A stretch of DNA of 64,000 nt from Oceanobacillus arenosus (GCF_003369575.1 NZ_PIOC01000001.1:124001-188000); one strand, 5' to 3'; counted from the stretch's first letter, positions 1 to 9,983 are shown. Program-made: numbers and translations. The notes: generated by a model not told the origin, from the sequence alone.

Positions 1-11
1 TAATTAACCGA

Positions 12-1808
12 TTAAATGATAAGTTTGTATTCGTCTCCAAGTATATTTATCAAAAGTACACTATTTTCTGTGTCGAATGCGATATTTTTTAACTTTTCAT
101 TTCCATCACCAAGCGCTATTACTGTTACAAACTCCACTTCGTCTCCATATTTTACAAAAGCTGCTTGTGTGTTATTGGTTATCTCTCCAAACTTCTCAGA
201 AATTATTGCTCGGGGTGTTTCACGATCACCTGAATACATCTTTACGTCATCAACCTCTAGCAACTGTTTAAAAACCACTTTATCGTTTTCTGAAGATGCC
301 AATAGTTTATCTTTATTCACTTCACCAACTTCAACATCTGGAGCAAAGTTAAATATTTGATGAAATTGCGTAGCTTCTTCACTACTTATTTTATCGTGGA
401 TGATAACAATATTTGGCTTGAAATACACGACTGCTCGTGAAATTTTAAGACCAGGATATGCATTGTTGATTCCTTTAACATAATCATAAACATCATTAGA
501 CACAAAATTCACAGTACGAATTTTATTTCTATTTTCAAATGGGTCGGTAATTTCATAGTCCTTGTCCGGTATATAAATCGTCGAATGGGCTTGTGGAGAT
601 AAGAAATATTTTCTTAATTTGTCTTTACTATCATAATTATATCTTCCTGAATCAGTCAAAATATCCTTTCCATTATAATACAATGAAATAGACAAATCAT
701 CACGGTGTTTATGCGTTTTTCTTCCATATCCGCTGATGAAGGAAATCCATGTGGAATTAGCCTCTGTATCTCCCTCTGTTTGCATAATTGTTATACCTGC
801 ATGCGAATCAGAAAATGACGTAAATAATTTTTTTCCCCAAGTATAACTACCCTTTTGTGTATCACCCAATAATGGCAGATCCCGATTAGGCTTTACCATA
901 TATTCAAGATATTCATTTGTTTGCGATAGCTTTTGATTAATTTCATTACCAAGTGTTAGTTTATTTTTCCTCAAAAATCTCTCGACCTCATTAAATATTT
1001 TTCTAGTCATCAAGTGATAGGAAGGAGAATTTTCTAAATGAACTCCTTTAGAGCTGAAATCCCTATAAACTGCATTTGTTATTCTTAGTTTCCCTTTTTG
1101 AAACCATTGTTTTGCTCTCGAATAATTCCCCATAAAAATGGACAAGAGCAGTATTGACCTGTCAACCATAATTCCATGATTATTTTGAACATAGTTCTTA
1201 TCATCTTCTAAAAATTCCCCATGCTCGATTAATAATTTTGCAATAAGCTTCTCATTTATTTCAAGCTGATCTTTGGCGATATTGTAAAAATAAATAATAT
1301 TCATTACTCGATTTGCTACTGTATGGTCTACCCACTTAAATTTATTCCGTTCTTCATCCGTTTTAATATATTGAATCCATTCTAAAAGTATGGAGTATGC
1401 CTTATACAAATATTTTTTATCCTCAGTAAGCACAAATGCATCACATAAATGACTAATCACATTCAAACATTGCATATACAGTTGATAGGTATTGGCCGAA
1501 ACATGGTGCTTATAATTCCAATCAATTTTACTACCAAAAGAAATAACCTCTAGACTACTTATCAAAAAAAAGTCATTATTAAGAATACCCTCTGCCCATT
1601 CAATAGAGTCTTCGTGAGCAATCGTCGGCTTAATTAGATTTTTAGGATCAATTCTTTTAAATAAACCTTCCACGTCAAATGGATCATTATAAAAGGGAGC
1701 TAACTTTTCTTCTAGATCACTGATTTTACTTAAGATTTCTTTCATAAAAATCCTATCCCTTTTCTGAGTTTTTTTCTCATTAATAAAGCTTGTAATGATT
1801 TCACGCAA
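12..1808 (-). CDS. Heparinase II/III-like family protein
   Basis: This is a protein of about 598 residues whose C-terminal half carries the heparinase II/III-like beta-sandwich signature (around GRKTHKHRDDLSISLYYNG and a following DSGRYNY segment). The N-terminal half is helical, like the alpha-toroid of polysaccharide lyases and uronate-polymer enzymes. No signal peptide is visible, which is unusual for a lyase acting on exported polymer. I chose a TTG start at 1808 because AAAGGGAG lies 7 bases upstream. An ATG at 1745 behind AGGATTTTT is a real alternative, and the longest frame reaches 1829. It is the last visible gene of a minus-strand polysaccharide operon, just after a large glycosyltransferase. 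Family membership makes cleavage or modification of a uronic-acid polymer plausible, which fits the UDP-ManNAc-type dehydrogenase in the same locus. The substrate is inference. Confidence 0.8.
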   Translation of the reverse strand: MREIITSFINEKKTQKRDRIFMKEILSKISDLEEKLAPFYNDPFDVEGLFKRIDPKNLIKPTIAHEDSIEWAEGILNNDFFLISSLEVISFGSKIDWNYKHHVSANTYQLYMQCLNVISHLCDAFVLTEDKKYLYKAYSILLEWIQYIKTDEERNKFKWVDHTVANRVMNIIYFYNIAKDQLEINEKLIAKLLIEHGEFLEDDKNYVQNNHGIMVDRSILLLSIFMGNYSRAKQWFQKGKLRITNAVYRDFSSKGVHLENSPSYHLMTRKIFNEVERFLRKNKLTLGNEINQKLSQTNEYLEYMVKPNRDLPLLGDTQKGSYTWGKKLFTSFSDSHAGITIMQTEGDTEANSTWISFISGYGRKTHKHRDDLSISLYYNGKDILTDSGRYNYDSKDKLRKYFLSPQAHSTIYIPDKDYEITDPFENRNKIRTVNFVSNDVYDYVKGINNAYPGLKISRAVVYFKPNIVIIHDKISSEEATQFHQIFNFAPDVEVGEVNKDKLLASSENDKVVFKQLLEVDDVKMYSGDRETPRAIISEKFGEITNNTQAAFVKYGDEVEFVTVIALGDGNEKLKNIAFDTENSVLLINILGDEYKLII

Positions 1809-1846
1809 AATGAAACTCCCTTTCATCAATTACTATTCAACAAGGT

Positions 1847-4552
1847 TCAGCCTCTACTATCAAAATATTGTTCACAATAAGAGACAAACTCTTCGTACTG
1901 CTTATTATTTATTAAACGTTCAAATTTACTTAAAGGTTCAACTGGATTTCGAATTAACGGTTTGTAAAGCTGGTAAATTTCATAAAGAACCTCTAATCCT
2001 TCTTCCATGTCATCCCGTTTAATTCTAGGTACTCTAGATAGATACCAGCCAACAAAATAACTCGCAAACCTTCCTGTTACGTAAATCTTCAAAAGATTAT
2101 TTTTCTCTAGAAATACATATCTTTCTCTTTCTAGCAGTAAATATTTTTTAAAAAACTTTTTAGATATCGTATTTGTTACAGAGTTAGTCACGGCTGCATA
2201 ATACAAATGGATAACTAAATCAATCGCTTTAATCTTTGAGCAATGTAAGATCAACTCTTGGAAAAACAATGTATCCTGTCCTGCAGCCTTTTCAACCATA
2301 ATTAAATTATTATTTTCAATAATTTCTTTCTTAACAATTAATGCCTGGATACTCTGTGCACGCATATTGGATTCCTTGAGAAATTCATAAGTATCCGTTA
2401 CGATGCCATTTGAATCCCATTTAAAAGCATTTTTAGAGTAATTTAATACCTTTTGTTTTGTATCGTATTTGATAATATCTCCTACTACCAAATCAATACT
2501 GGTATCTTTCTGTAATTCATTGAATAACTGGAAGTATCCATCATTCACTGCTTCATTATCAGGATCAAGGTAAGTAATATAATCTGTCTTTGCTAGTTCT
2601 ATTCCTTTGTTTCTAGGACGTGAAGCACTGCCACTTCCACCATCATTGAATTTATAAACTTGCACATTAGGGTACAGTCTTTCTAATCTATCTACCATAT
2701 TTAATGTTGTATTGTCTGTAGAACCATCGTCAACGAGAATAATGTCCATATTCTTAAACATCGTAGATCTTAATAGACTCATGAAACATTTCCCATATAG
2801 GTGCTGTCCATTATTATAAACAGGAATAATAACAGATAACTGTAAATCCATTGATTTTTCTTCGGTATGATTCAAACGTTTTACATTAATTTCCAGACTA
2901 TCTATACTATATCCATTTTCTCTTTCAGTTGGTTCCGTAGTATTCACTAGCTCACTAAGTTTGAAATCACTTGTTGTAAATAAGGTCCGATATTTATCCT
3001 TAATTTCTTGTACGAAATTATGTTCAATCCCTTGAATCTTCTCATTTCCCTCGTAATACGAGTCTTTCGTAATATACGATGAATTTGTATACTTAAATCC
3101 ATTAACCAAATCTTCTAAATAGTATTCCCCATAATCATAGCCATCATTAAAGAAAGTTACATAATCATACGTGTCATATGTTTCATGTAATCCATCTAAT
3201 AATACTAATTCCTTATCTTGATATGTTTGCCGATTGAAGTTTTCAAGTACTATTTCATTCTGCTTATCATTTACTATTACGGCAACTTTCTTGCTTGGTA
3301 CATAATTCTTCTCGAAACCAATATTATTTAATAGTGTGTTTATTCGATGGAAGGATGTATGTTCTTTAAGTACACTTCTTACTCCATACATTCGAAGCAA
3401 GTATAAATCATTTTCACTTAGATTATTCATCATAAAATCCAATTCATTGCTATTTTGTATAATGAAAATGTTTGGAAACAGATTATTGATTCCTAAACTA
3501 TAATTGGATAATATTAAGTTTCCCATTGCTTGTAATTCATAAACTCGATTCGCAAACATCGTTTCACTATTTTGAACAGAGTTTAAATTAATGGTCCAAG
3601 GGAAAATCTTAAATAACTTTTGTAATGTGGAATGTTCTATACTAGGTGATATGTATTGCAAATATTCAGGTGGGAAAAAATGATTTGGCAGGTTTTTATC
3701 AAAATTACGATCAATTATTTTCAGCTGTTTCCCTGCAGCAATTACGCCATCAAAAATAGTCCGTGAATCTGCTTTTCGATTTGGGTACTTCTCATACCAT
3801 GATCCAGCAAATATTGCGCCCATATCTCCTACCGTATTGTTTATTCCAATCGGATTATTGTATATTGGGTTGACACTAAATTCTAATGGAAACACTTGAT
3901 CATTATTGCAGTCGTTTTTATAATCCGCTATTTTCTCAATTGCTGTAGTAAAGATATAATCACACCGCTTGGCAATGTCCACAAAACGGTGATAATTGGT
4001 AGGATCTTCTTTCGAATAGAATACGATTTTAACTCCCTGATTACGGAAAAAGTTGATTAAATCAAATAGGTCATTCCTTACTTTCACATTGTTTGGATTT
4101 CCAAACCCTTTCCAGTCCTCATTCAATCCTCTCCAGGTTGAAGCTACGATTAACACATCAAGCTTTCCAGAGAGAGCTTCATATTCATCTTTCTTTACAT
4201 AGTAAAAGTTGGCAACATCTTCATAGGATTTAAATAAAAACTCGTCACAAATAATCCCGATATTTACATCTATTCTATTGAAAAACCTTGTACCATTACT
4301 TTTTGGAATATCTGATATTTTCGGGAGTACGCTTGTTAAAAAATCCTTATCTGCGACCTGATTCTTAAGCGCCAAATATTTTTCTATATCCACAACGCCT
4401 TCACTACTGTTACCTGATGAATTTATATCTATGTTAAGGTGAATGTTCTCGCTCTTTAAATAGCTGAGTTCCATTAATAATTGATTAGTCAATGTTTCTT
4501 TCTCGACTTTTATTACTTTAAGACGCTCCTGTATTGGATCCCTTTCCATCAC
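1847..4552 (-). CDS. Bifunctional glycosyltransferase: CgeB-like N-terminus plus GT2 C-terminus
   Basis: This 901-residue cytoplasmic protein has two parts. Residues about 90-430 look like a CgeB/GT-B type transferase (IGIICDEF start, then an ANRVYELQAMGNLILSNYS segment typical of the CgeB C-terminal domain). Residues about 435-560 form a linker module containing DYGEYYLEDLVNGF. From about residue 570 there is a family 2 GT-A domain (LSVIIPVYNNG, then DDGSTDN near 608 and a DPDNE acidic motif). The start is GTG with AGGGAG 7 bases upstream; an ATG one codon later is equally possible. It directly follows the methyltransferase gene with a few bases between them. Two catalytic folds suggest addition of two sugars or a repeat unit, but the sugars cannot be read from sequence. 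The CgeB half and linker are paralogous to the protein at 13616-15550. Confidence 0.85.
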   Translation of the reverse strand: MMERDPIQERLKVIKVEKETLTNQLLMELSYLKSENIHLNIDINSSGNSSEGVVDIEKYLALKNQVADKDFLTSVLPKISDIPKSNGTRFFNRIDVNIGIICDEFLFKSYEDVANFYYVKKDEYEALSGKLDVLIVASTWRGLNEDWKGFGNPNNVKVRNDLFDLINFFRNQGVKIVFYSKEDPTNYHRFVDIAKRCDYIFTTAIEKIADYKNDCNNDQVFPLEFSVNPIYNNPIGINNTVGDMGAIFAGSWYEKYPNRKADSRTIFDGVIAAGKQLKIIDRNFDKNLPNHFFPPEYLQYISPSIEHSTLQKLFKIFPWTINLNSVQNSETMFANRVYELQAMGNLILSNYSLGINNLFPNIFIIQNSNELDFMMNNLSENDLYLLRMYGVRSVLKEHTSFHRINTLLNNIGFEKNYVPSKKVAVIVNDKQNEIVLENFNRQTYQDKELVLLDGLHETYDTYDYVTFFNDGYDYGEYYLEDLVNGFKYTNSSYITKDSYYEGNEKIQGIEHNFVQEIKDKYRTLFTTSDFKLSELVNTTEPTERENGYSIDSLEINVKRLNHTEEKSMDLQLSVIIPVYNNGQHLYGKCFMSLLRSTMFKNMDIILVDDGSTDNTTLNMVDRLERLYPNVQVYKFNDGGSGSASRPRNKGIELAKTDYITYLDPDNEAVNDGYFQLFNELQKDTSIDLVVGDIIKYDTKQKVLNYSKNAFKWDSNGIVTDTYEFLKESNMRAQSIQALIVKKEIIENNNLIMVEKAAGQDTLFFQELILHCSKIKAIDLVIHLYYAAVTNSVTNTISKKFFKKYLLLERERYVFLEKNNLLKIYVTGRFASYFVGWYLSRVPRIKRDDMEEGLEVLYEIYQLYKPLIRNPVEPLSKFERLINNKQYEEFVSYCEQYFDSRG

Positions 4553-4555
4553 TTA

Positions 4556-5572
4556 CTATCTCCCTTTTTTGTTTCGCAGCTTCCAGTATCTTGTCGTTAA
4601 TTTACCTAGTTTAGAATTTTTTAAGCTTGAATACCTATTTTCAATTTTTTCAATTTCCTTAGTCATTTCTTTTTTCTCTGATAACAGTTTTTCTTCCCGT
4701 TTATACTCGTCTAATAATTGCTTTTGAATTTTAACCTTTTCTACTTTTTCATCCAAGTATTTTTTTTGATAGTCATTTTTATTAGCCTTTGTATTTTCTA
4801 TTAATAACTGATTATCTTTTTCTAACTGAATTTTTTTTTCCATTAACGCATTTATTTGTTCTTCACTATTTTTAGTTTTATTTTCCAGCATTTTAACTTT
4901 TTTATTCAATTTTTGCTGATTTGTTAACAAACTTCTTTCAATATTATTAAATGCCTCTTCAAGCTCATCAAATAATTTTCTTTCGGATAATAAATCATTT
5001 TTATTTTCCTGACCCTTTTGATATATTACTCCAATCCACTTACCGAAGAATTTAACCTCAGCAATTGAGATTTCACTTGTTTGTAATTTGAGAAAGTCAT
5101 TTAAATAGAAGGTTCTTTTATGATCTACGAAATCGTTAATGCCAAAAGGCGTGGTAATAATTAACCGTCCATTTTCTTTTACCAAGCTGGATGCTTTTGT
5201 AAAAAATGATTCGATATCATTGATGTGTTCTAATACTTCACCTAGGATCACACTACTATATTGTTGTTCAAATTCCTTTAGTACAAGATTACCCTTTTCG
5301 AAACGAACAGAATTCCGTGTTTCTTCCTCTTCTTTTTCAAGATTTTCATTTGCTTCACGGATTGCATCTTCTGATAAATCCAAACCTAATACTTTTTTGC
5401 CTTCTCTTCCTAGTAGGATAGCTGTTATACCTTGAGAGCACCCTATATCTAACACTTCATCGCCGGATATATTTCTGCATATCCAATGAATTCTTTCCCG
5501 AACTTTTCTTCTGAAATTTGTATCTGTCTCAGAATAGTAAACATCGTATATTTTATCTTGGATTTTTTCCAC
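4556..5572 (-). CDS. SAM-dependent methyltransferase with long C-terminal coiled coil
   Basis: The N-terminal ~200 residues are a class I SAM methyltransferase: motif I VLDIGCSQG near residue 42, an acidic LDLSEDAI strand, then SVILGEVLEHI. From about residue 200 to 320 there is a long lysine/glutamate-rich heptad coiled coil, ending in a basic tail (KLTTRYWKLRNKKGR) that could touch membrane or wall. I prefer the GTG start at 5572; the frame also runs to a TTG at 5599, which overlaps the ATPase gene by 11 bases. It sits immediately after the ABC exporter genes. A methyltransferase plus coiled coil next to an ABC-2 polysaccharide exporter recalls WbdD of E. coli O9a, where capping and chain length are set by such a protein; WbdD also has a kinase domain, which is absent here. 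Function is inference. Confidence 0.85.
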   Translation of the reverse strand: MEKIQDKIYDVYYSETDTNFRRKVRERIHWICRNISGDEVLDIGCSQGITAILLGREGKKVLGLDLSEDAIREANENLEKEEEETRNSVRFEKGNLVLKEFEQQYSSVILGEVLEHINDIESFFTKASSLVKENGRLIITTPFGINDFVDHKRTFYLNDFLKLQTSEISIAEVKFFGKWIGVIYQKGQENKNDLLSERKLFDELEEAFNNIERSLLTNQQKLNKKVKMLENKTKNSEEQINALMEKKIQLEKDNQLLIENTKANKNDYQKKYLDEKVEKVKIQKQLLDEYKREEKLLSEKKEMTKEIEKIENRYSSLKNSKLGKLTTRYWKLRNKKGR

Positions 5573-5588
5573 TTTTCCACCGCCTATA

Positions 5589-6497
5589 CTAGTATCCAAA
5601 CAGCATTAACGCACCAAATAATATGAGTGGGATAAATAAGCCTATTCCCTTTCCAACAGAGATAATACTACTATTTTCATTGCCTTTTTTAGCTATTTCT
5701 CTATTTGCATATTGCTTTTGAAGCATCTCTTTTTTGTACTTTTTTTTCTCTGATTCGGCTAATTCATTAAACCATCTTGTATATCTTCCATATTTGTTTA
5801 AAACCTCTACCTTGGAGCCAAATTCCTTCATTTCCCCGTAGTTTATCCACATAACACGATCACAGAAGGTTTTCATTTGACTTGAGGAATGGCTTATAAA
5901 AAATATTGTTTTTCCTTTTTTCTTAAATTCATCCAATTTGATTAGACACTTATTTGCAAAAGTAGAGTCACCAACTGACAATGCTTCATCAATTACAAGT
6001 ATGTCTGGGTCCGTATGAATAGAAATAGCAAAACCTAATCGAGATCTCATCCCGCTTGAGTAATTTTTTACAGGCTGGTTTATATAATCACCTAAATCGG
6101 CAAAATCAATAATATCCGGAGTAACTCGCTCAATTTCATCATCTTTTAGCCCGTGCATCATACATTTTAATTTAATATTATCCATTCCAGAAAGATTGTT
6201 ATTTAACCCTGCGCTAATAGCAATTAGCGAGGGCTGTCCATCTATATATATTTCACCTTCAGTTGGTTTTATCACCTGTGAAAGCATGTTGGAAATAGTT
6301 GATTTACCCGAACCATTAAGACCAACAATTCCAATCGTTTCACCTTCATATACTGTAAAAGAGACATCGTTAACAGCCATAAATACTTTATTTTCTTTCC
6401 GACGACGTAGTGAAAATAAAGATAACAATTTTTCAAATTGTTTCGTATGGATTTGAAATGCCTTAGAAACATGTTTAAATTCAACTTTTACTTTCAT
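5589..6497 (-). CDS. tagH: ABC-2 polysaccharide exporter, ATP-binding subunit (TagH/Wzt-like, short form)
   Basis: This 302-residue ATPase has Walker A GLNGSGKST, the signature YSSGMRSRLG and Walker B DILVIDEALSVGD, in the arrangement of the TagH/Wzt subfamily that powers export of wall teichoic acid or O-antigen-like polymers. It ends in one predicted membrane segment (about residues 283-301), so it is anchored. B. subtilis TagH is about 527 residues with a long extracytoplasmic region; this form stops right after the membrane span and also has no Wzt-type sugar-binding domain. The ATG is preceded by GAGGT. It follows the permease gene by about 20 bases and precedes the methyltransferase. 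The exporter role is well supported; the identity of the polymer is not. Confidence 0.88.
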   Translation of the reverse strand: MKVKVEFKHVSKAFQIHTKQFEKLLSLFSLRRRKENKVFMAVNDVSFTVYEGETIGIVGLNGSGKSTISNMLSQVIKPTEGEIYIDGQPSLIAISAGLNNNLSGMDNIKLKCMMHGLKDDEIERVTPDIIDFADLGDYINQPVKNYSSGMRSRLGFAISIHTDPDILVIDEALSVGDSTFANKCLIKLDEFKKKGKTIFFISHSSSQMKTFCDRVMWINYGEMKEFGSKVEVLNKYGRYTRWFNELAESEKKKYKKEMLQKQYANREIAKKGNENSSIISVGKGIGLFIPLILFGALMLFGY

Positions 6498-6519
6498 TAA
6501 AATACCTCATTTATAGAAA

Positions 6520-7344
6520 TTATAAATAATCCATAAAATTCTCTCTGAATTTCAAATGTACTTTTGAACCAATAAACATCAAAGTTAAAGTAAGTGCCCA
6601 AAAATAGCATAAATAGACCGGATCCTCAAAGAACCATTGTCGCGCAAGAAAAGAGTCTCTAAATCCTTCAATAATATAATAGATCGGATTAAGCTGTAAT
6701 ACATTTGTGACCCAGTCTGGAACTCTATCGCCTGCAGGGTCCCATAACACTGGAGATAAATATAAAATCATTCGTACCATTGATTGTAAGAATGATTGAT
6801 AATCACGAACAAGTGTGGCAATTGTTGAGCTAAATAATGTAAAAGCAAACAAAAATGAAAATAGGCATACAAGATAATATAGTAGCTGAATAAAATACAT
6901 CGTTGGGTAGAACCCATATATCAACAACACTATACATAATAGAATCATTAAAATGAAGAACTGTAAGCTATTACCAACAATTTTTATTGTCGGTAATAAG
7001 CTTACAGGAAAATTCATCTTTGAAACCAAATTCATTTTTTGAAAAACACTATTTGATCCTTGGAGCATTGATGGATTTATGAAAAACCAAGGAATTAGCC
7101 CCATTAACATCCAAAGGAAAAACGGAACTTCTCCAACTGTGGTTATTACTGGACTCCCACCTCTTATTCCAAGACCAAAAACAACCCAGTAAATTGCTAT
7201 TTGAATGACAGGATTCAAGAATTGCCAAAGTGAACCTAAATAGTGTAGCTGATACATTCCTTTAATATCAAAACTAGCCATTCTAATAATTAAATCCTTA
7301 TGTTCGATTTGTTCCTTGATAACCTGTCTCATCGAATTAAACAT
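6520..7344 (-). CDS. tagG: ABC-2 polysaccharide exporter, permease subunit (TagG/Wzm-like)
   Basis: The 274-residue integral membrane protein has about six hydrophobic segments and the ABC-2 permease pattern: an N-terminal amphipathic RQVIKEQIEHKDLI stretch, LGSLWQFLNPVIQ, and YLSPVLWDP before a final pair of helices. These features match TagG and Wzm, which form the channel for undecaprenyl-linked polymer export. It sits directly upstream of its ATPase with a 22-base gap, so both are probably translated from one message. The only purine-rich stretch before the ATG is AAGGAAG, somewhat far away, so translation initiation may be modest. Confidence 0.88.
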   Translation of the reverse strand: MFNSMRQVIKEQIEHKDLIIRMASFDIKGMYQLHYLGSLWQFLNPVIQIAIYWVVFGLGIRGGSPVITTVGEVPFFLWMLMGLIPWFFINPSMLQGSNSVFQKMNLVSKMNFPVSLLPTIKIVGNSLQFFILMILLCIVLLIYGFYPTMYFIQLLYYLVCLFSFLFAFTLFSSTIATLVRDYQSFLQSMVRMILYLSPVLWDPAGDRVPDWVTNVLQLNPIYYIIEGFRDSFLARQWFFEDPVYLCYFWALTLTLMFIGSKVHLKFRENFMDYL

Positions 7345-7371
7345 ATAAGATAGCTTCCTTTTTTTTGGTTA

Positions 7372-8628
7372 TTATATAAATTTATATAAGTTCCCGTAAT
7401 TAATGTAATTAATATTATCCGCGTATTCTTTAACAACATTTTTCGTATCGAATACTTGGGCAACGTTCATTTTGCTGAAATATGCACTTGTTAGCTCTTT
7501 AAATTCATTATGGTCACTTAGAACCAATACTAAATCAGATCCGTCCAATGCTTTTTCTAAGTCTTTTTCAACAAAGCTTAACTTAACATGTGGATCATAT
7601 GCAACAACATCATATTCAGGAAGGGCATGTAGATGCTCATAGATTTCCATTGCTGGACTTTCTCTTATATCATCAACATTTCCTTTATAAGTTAATCCAA
7701 ATACTGTAATTTTCTTACCGTTATGCTTCGCAAGTAGCTTCTCTGCAGATTCTACAACATAGCTAGGCATTGATTTATTTACTTGACGTGATAAGTTAAT
7801 AATTTTCGCTTGTTCTGGTGCTTTCGCGATAATGAAGTATGGATCAACCGCTAAGCAGTGTCCGCCAACACCAGGACCAGGTGTATGCAAGTTAACTCGC
7901 GGATGTTTATTCGCCATTTCAATTACTTCTAAAGCGTTAATATCTAATTCATTACATACTTTTGTTAATTCATTTGCTAATGCAATGTTAACATCACGGA
8001 ATGTATTCTCCATTAGTTTAGACATTTCTGCTGTACGTGCATTTGTTTTAATCAATTCACCTTGAACAAAAGTAGCATATACTTCTGCACCTTTTTCCGT
8101 ACATATTGGTGTAACACCACCAATAATACGGTTGTTATGAATTAGTTCATGCATGATTTGCCCTGGTAATACACGCTCAGGACAATGTACTAAGAAGATA
8201 TCCTCACCAATGACAAATCCTGCTTCCTCAAGTCTTGGCTTAACAAAGTCATCCATCGTTCTAGGCGCTATTGTTGATTCAACAATTACAACATTCCCTT
8301 TTTCTAAAAACGGAATAATGTTGTCTAATGCTTGCATTACATATGTTATATCCATTGATTTAAATTCATCGTCTTTATTCGGTGTTGGTACCGCAATAAT
8401 AAACGCATCTGCAGGTTCAGGCTCAACTGAAGCTCTGAAAGTTCCTTTTGCGATCGCCTTTTCTAACGCTTCCTGTAGTCCAGGCTCTTCTATATGAATA
8501 TGTCCATTATTTAACATGTCAACTGCTTCTCTTTTAACATCAACACCAACAACATCTACATCATAATTTGCAAACATAATGGATGTCGGTAAACCAATAT
8601 ATCCTAATCCCATTGTACAAAGCTTCAC
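7372..8628 (-). CDS. wecC: UDP-N-acetyl-D-mannosamine dehydrogenase (WecC-type nucleotide-sugar dehydrogenase)
   Basis: The 418-residue enzyme has an N-terminal NAD-binding fold (MGLGYIGLPTS), the central ESTIAPRTMDDF region and the catalytic cysteine motif GPGVGGHCLAVDPYF near residue 255, followed by the C-terminal nucleotide-sugar domain (FGLTYKGNVDDIRESP). The GGHC form is typical of UDP-HexNAc dehydrogenases such as WecC/CapL; UDP-glucose dehydrogenases usually carry a GGSC form. It would oxidise UDP-ManNAc to UDP-ManNAcA in two NAD steps. The 2-epimerase supplying UDP-ManNAc is at 60930-62051. It lies just upstream of the exporter permease in the operon. Substrate is inferred from subfamily and context; UDP-GlcNAc is an alternative. 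Confidence 0.85.
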   Translation of the reverse strand: MKLCTMGLGYIGLPTSIMFANYDVDVVGVDVKREAVDMLNNGHIHIEEPGLQEALEKAIAKGTFRASVEPEPADAFIIAVPTPNKDDEFKSMDITYVMQALDNIIPFLEKGNVVIVESTIAPRTMDDFVKPRLEEAGFVIGEDIFLVHCPERVLPGQIMHELIHNNRIIGGVTPICTEKGAEVYATFVQGELIKTNARTAEMSKLMENTFRDVNIALANELTKVCNELDINALEVIEMANKHPRVNLHTPGPGVGGHCLAVDPYFIIAKAPEQAKIINLSRQVNKSMPSYVVESAEKLLAKHNGKKITVFGLTYKGNVDDIRESPAMEIYEHLHALPEYDVVAYDPHVKLSFVEKDLEKALDGSDLVLVLSDHNEFKELTSAYFSKMNVAQVFDTKNVVKEYADNINYINYGNLYKFI

Positions 8629-8687
8629 TGTAATTCCTTCTTTCTTTTCTTTAGGTTATTAAGGATTGTAATTTTTTCGAACAAAAA

Positions 8688-9968
8688 TTAATACTTTCGA
8701 TAAACTTCGAGCAAGTATTTCTGTTCTTTCTCCCAATTATACTTCTTTCGAGCATTTTTGCAATTCATACTAAAGTAGTCACGCTTCTCAGGATTTTCCA
8801 ATAAGAAGTTTACACCTTTGGCTATTTCCTTAGGGTCGTGCGGGTCAATTGTGACACCTACTTCACTTTCTTCTACTGCTTTTTTAATTTCAGGGAAATT
8901 ACATGCTACAACTGGAACTTCATTCATCATATACTCGAATAATTTATTCGATGATGCTGACCAGTGATTGAAGTTAATATTATTTAGCACTTGAAAGCCA
9001 AGATAAGCATTTTTTGTATATTTCGGCAATTCGCGAACAGGAACCTTTGATATGAACCGAATGCCTTTCTCAAGGTTCCTTTCCTGCACCATTTTGATTA
9101 ACTTGTCTTTTATCTTCCCATCACCAATCAATACTAGTGTACCTTCTTTAAACAATGAATATGCTTCAATTAACTTTTCAAGTCCACGCCCTGCTTGAAT
9201 TCCACCTTGATACAGCAGAATTTTCTCATTAGGCGGCAGGTTCAGCATGCCATGCAGGTCTACTTTTTCAGCTGTTTGCTGAATTTCCATTGACGGGTAA
9301 TTATGCAGCACATGTGGATAGAATCCATATAAATCTTCGTTATATTTGGCACGAGTATCATTTTCAACCATCATACTATCCATCCGTTTAATGAAGAAGT
9401 GCTCAAATTTCTTGTACCACGGACTATCATAGCCTGTCCTGCTTGTTTGTACCTCATGTGAATCATAGATTAGAGGTTTTTTCTTGAATCGCCATTTAGA
9501 ACTGATATAGCCTTGAGGCATTGTGTTTAAGTCATTGGAGTGGTAAATATCATAATTTCCTCGATGACCTTTTATAATCATCCGTAAAATTAATGCACTA
9601 CGAATCCATACTACTCTTACTTTCGTTTTTAACAGCAAGGCTAACATAACAGTAAGAATAATTGTAATCCACGGAATATAATAAAGTAAAAATGCCCAAA
9701 CCGCCAATAGTGGAATCAATGGCCATCTTTGACCAACTGCAAAGCGATATCCCTTTTGCAAAAATAACAGAGTGGCCGGATATCTCTTCATACGATGAAC
9801 CCGGAAATGCTCATTCACTTCTTCATATTGTGAAATCGATGGATCATTTGGATCATCGATACATATTAATTCTACATCATAACCATTCTCAGATAAAGAG
9901 GTGCACTCTCTAAGCACCCTCGCATCGTTTGTAAAATGGTTCCAGACAAACATACCAACACGTTTCAT
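8688..9968 (-). CDS. GT-B glycosyltransferase (family 4) with internal membrane segments
   Basis: The 426-residue protein starts with the family 4 N-terminal pattern (NDARVLRECTSLSENGYDV) and ends with a GT1/GT4 C-terminal Rossmann domain (YQGGIQAGRGLEKLIEAY, then FEYMMNEVPVVACNFPEI carrying the sugar-nucleotide binding glutamate region). Between residues about 85 and 125 two hydrophobic stretches suggest membrane association, fitting a lipid-linked acceptor. The ATG at 9968 follows GAGGGAAGAACGTA. The next gene upstream ends 16 bases away, indicating cotranscription. The sugar transferred is unknown. Confidence 0.85.
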   Translation of the reverse strand: MKRVGMFVWNHFTNDARVLRECTSLSENGYDVELICIDDPNDPSISQYEEVNEHFRVHRMKRYPATLLFLQKGYRFAVGQRWPLIPLLAVWAFLLYYIPWITIILTVMLALLLKTKVRVVWIRSALILRMIIKGHRGNYDIYHSNDLNTMPQGYISSKWRFKKKPLIYDSHEVQTSRTGYDSPWYKKFEHFFIKRMDSMMVENDTRAKYNEDLYGFYPHVLHNYPSMEIQQTAEKVDLHGMLNLPPNEKILLYQGGIQAGRGLEKLIEAYSLFKEGTLVLIGDGKIKDKLIKMVQERNLEKGIRFISKVPVRELPKYTKNAYLGFQVLNNINFNHWSASSNKLFEYMMNEVPVVACNFPEIKKAVEESEVGVTIDPHDPKEIAKGVNFLLENPEKRDYFSMNCKNARKKYNWEKEQKYLLEVYRKY

Positions 9969-9983
9969 TACGTTCTTCCCTCT

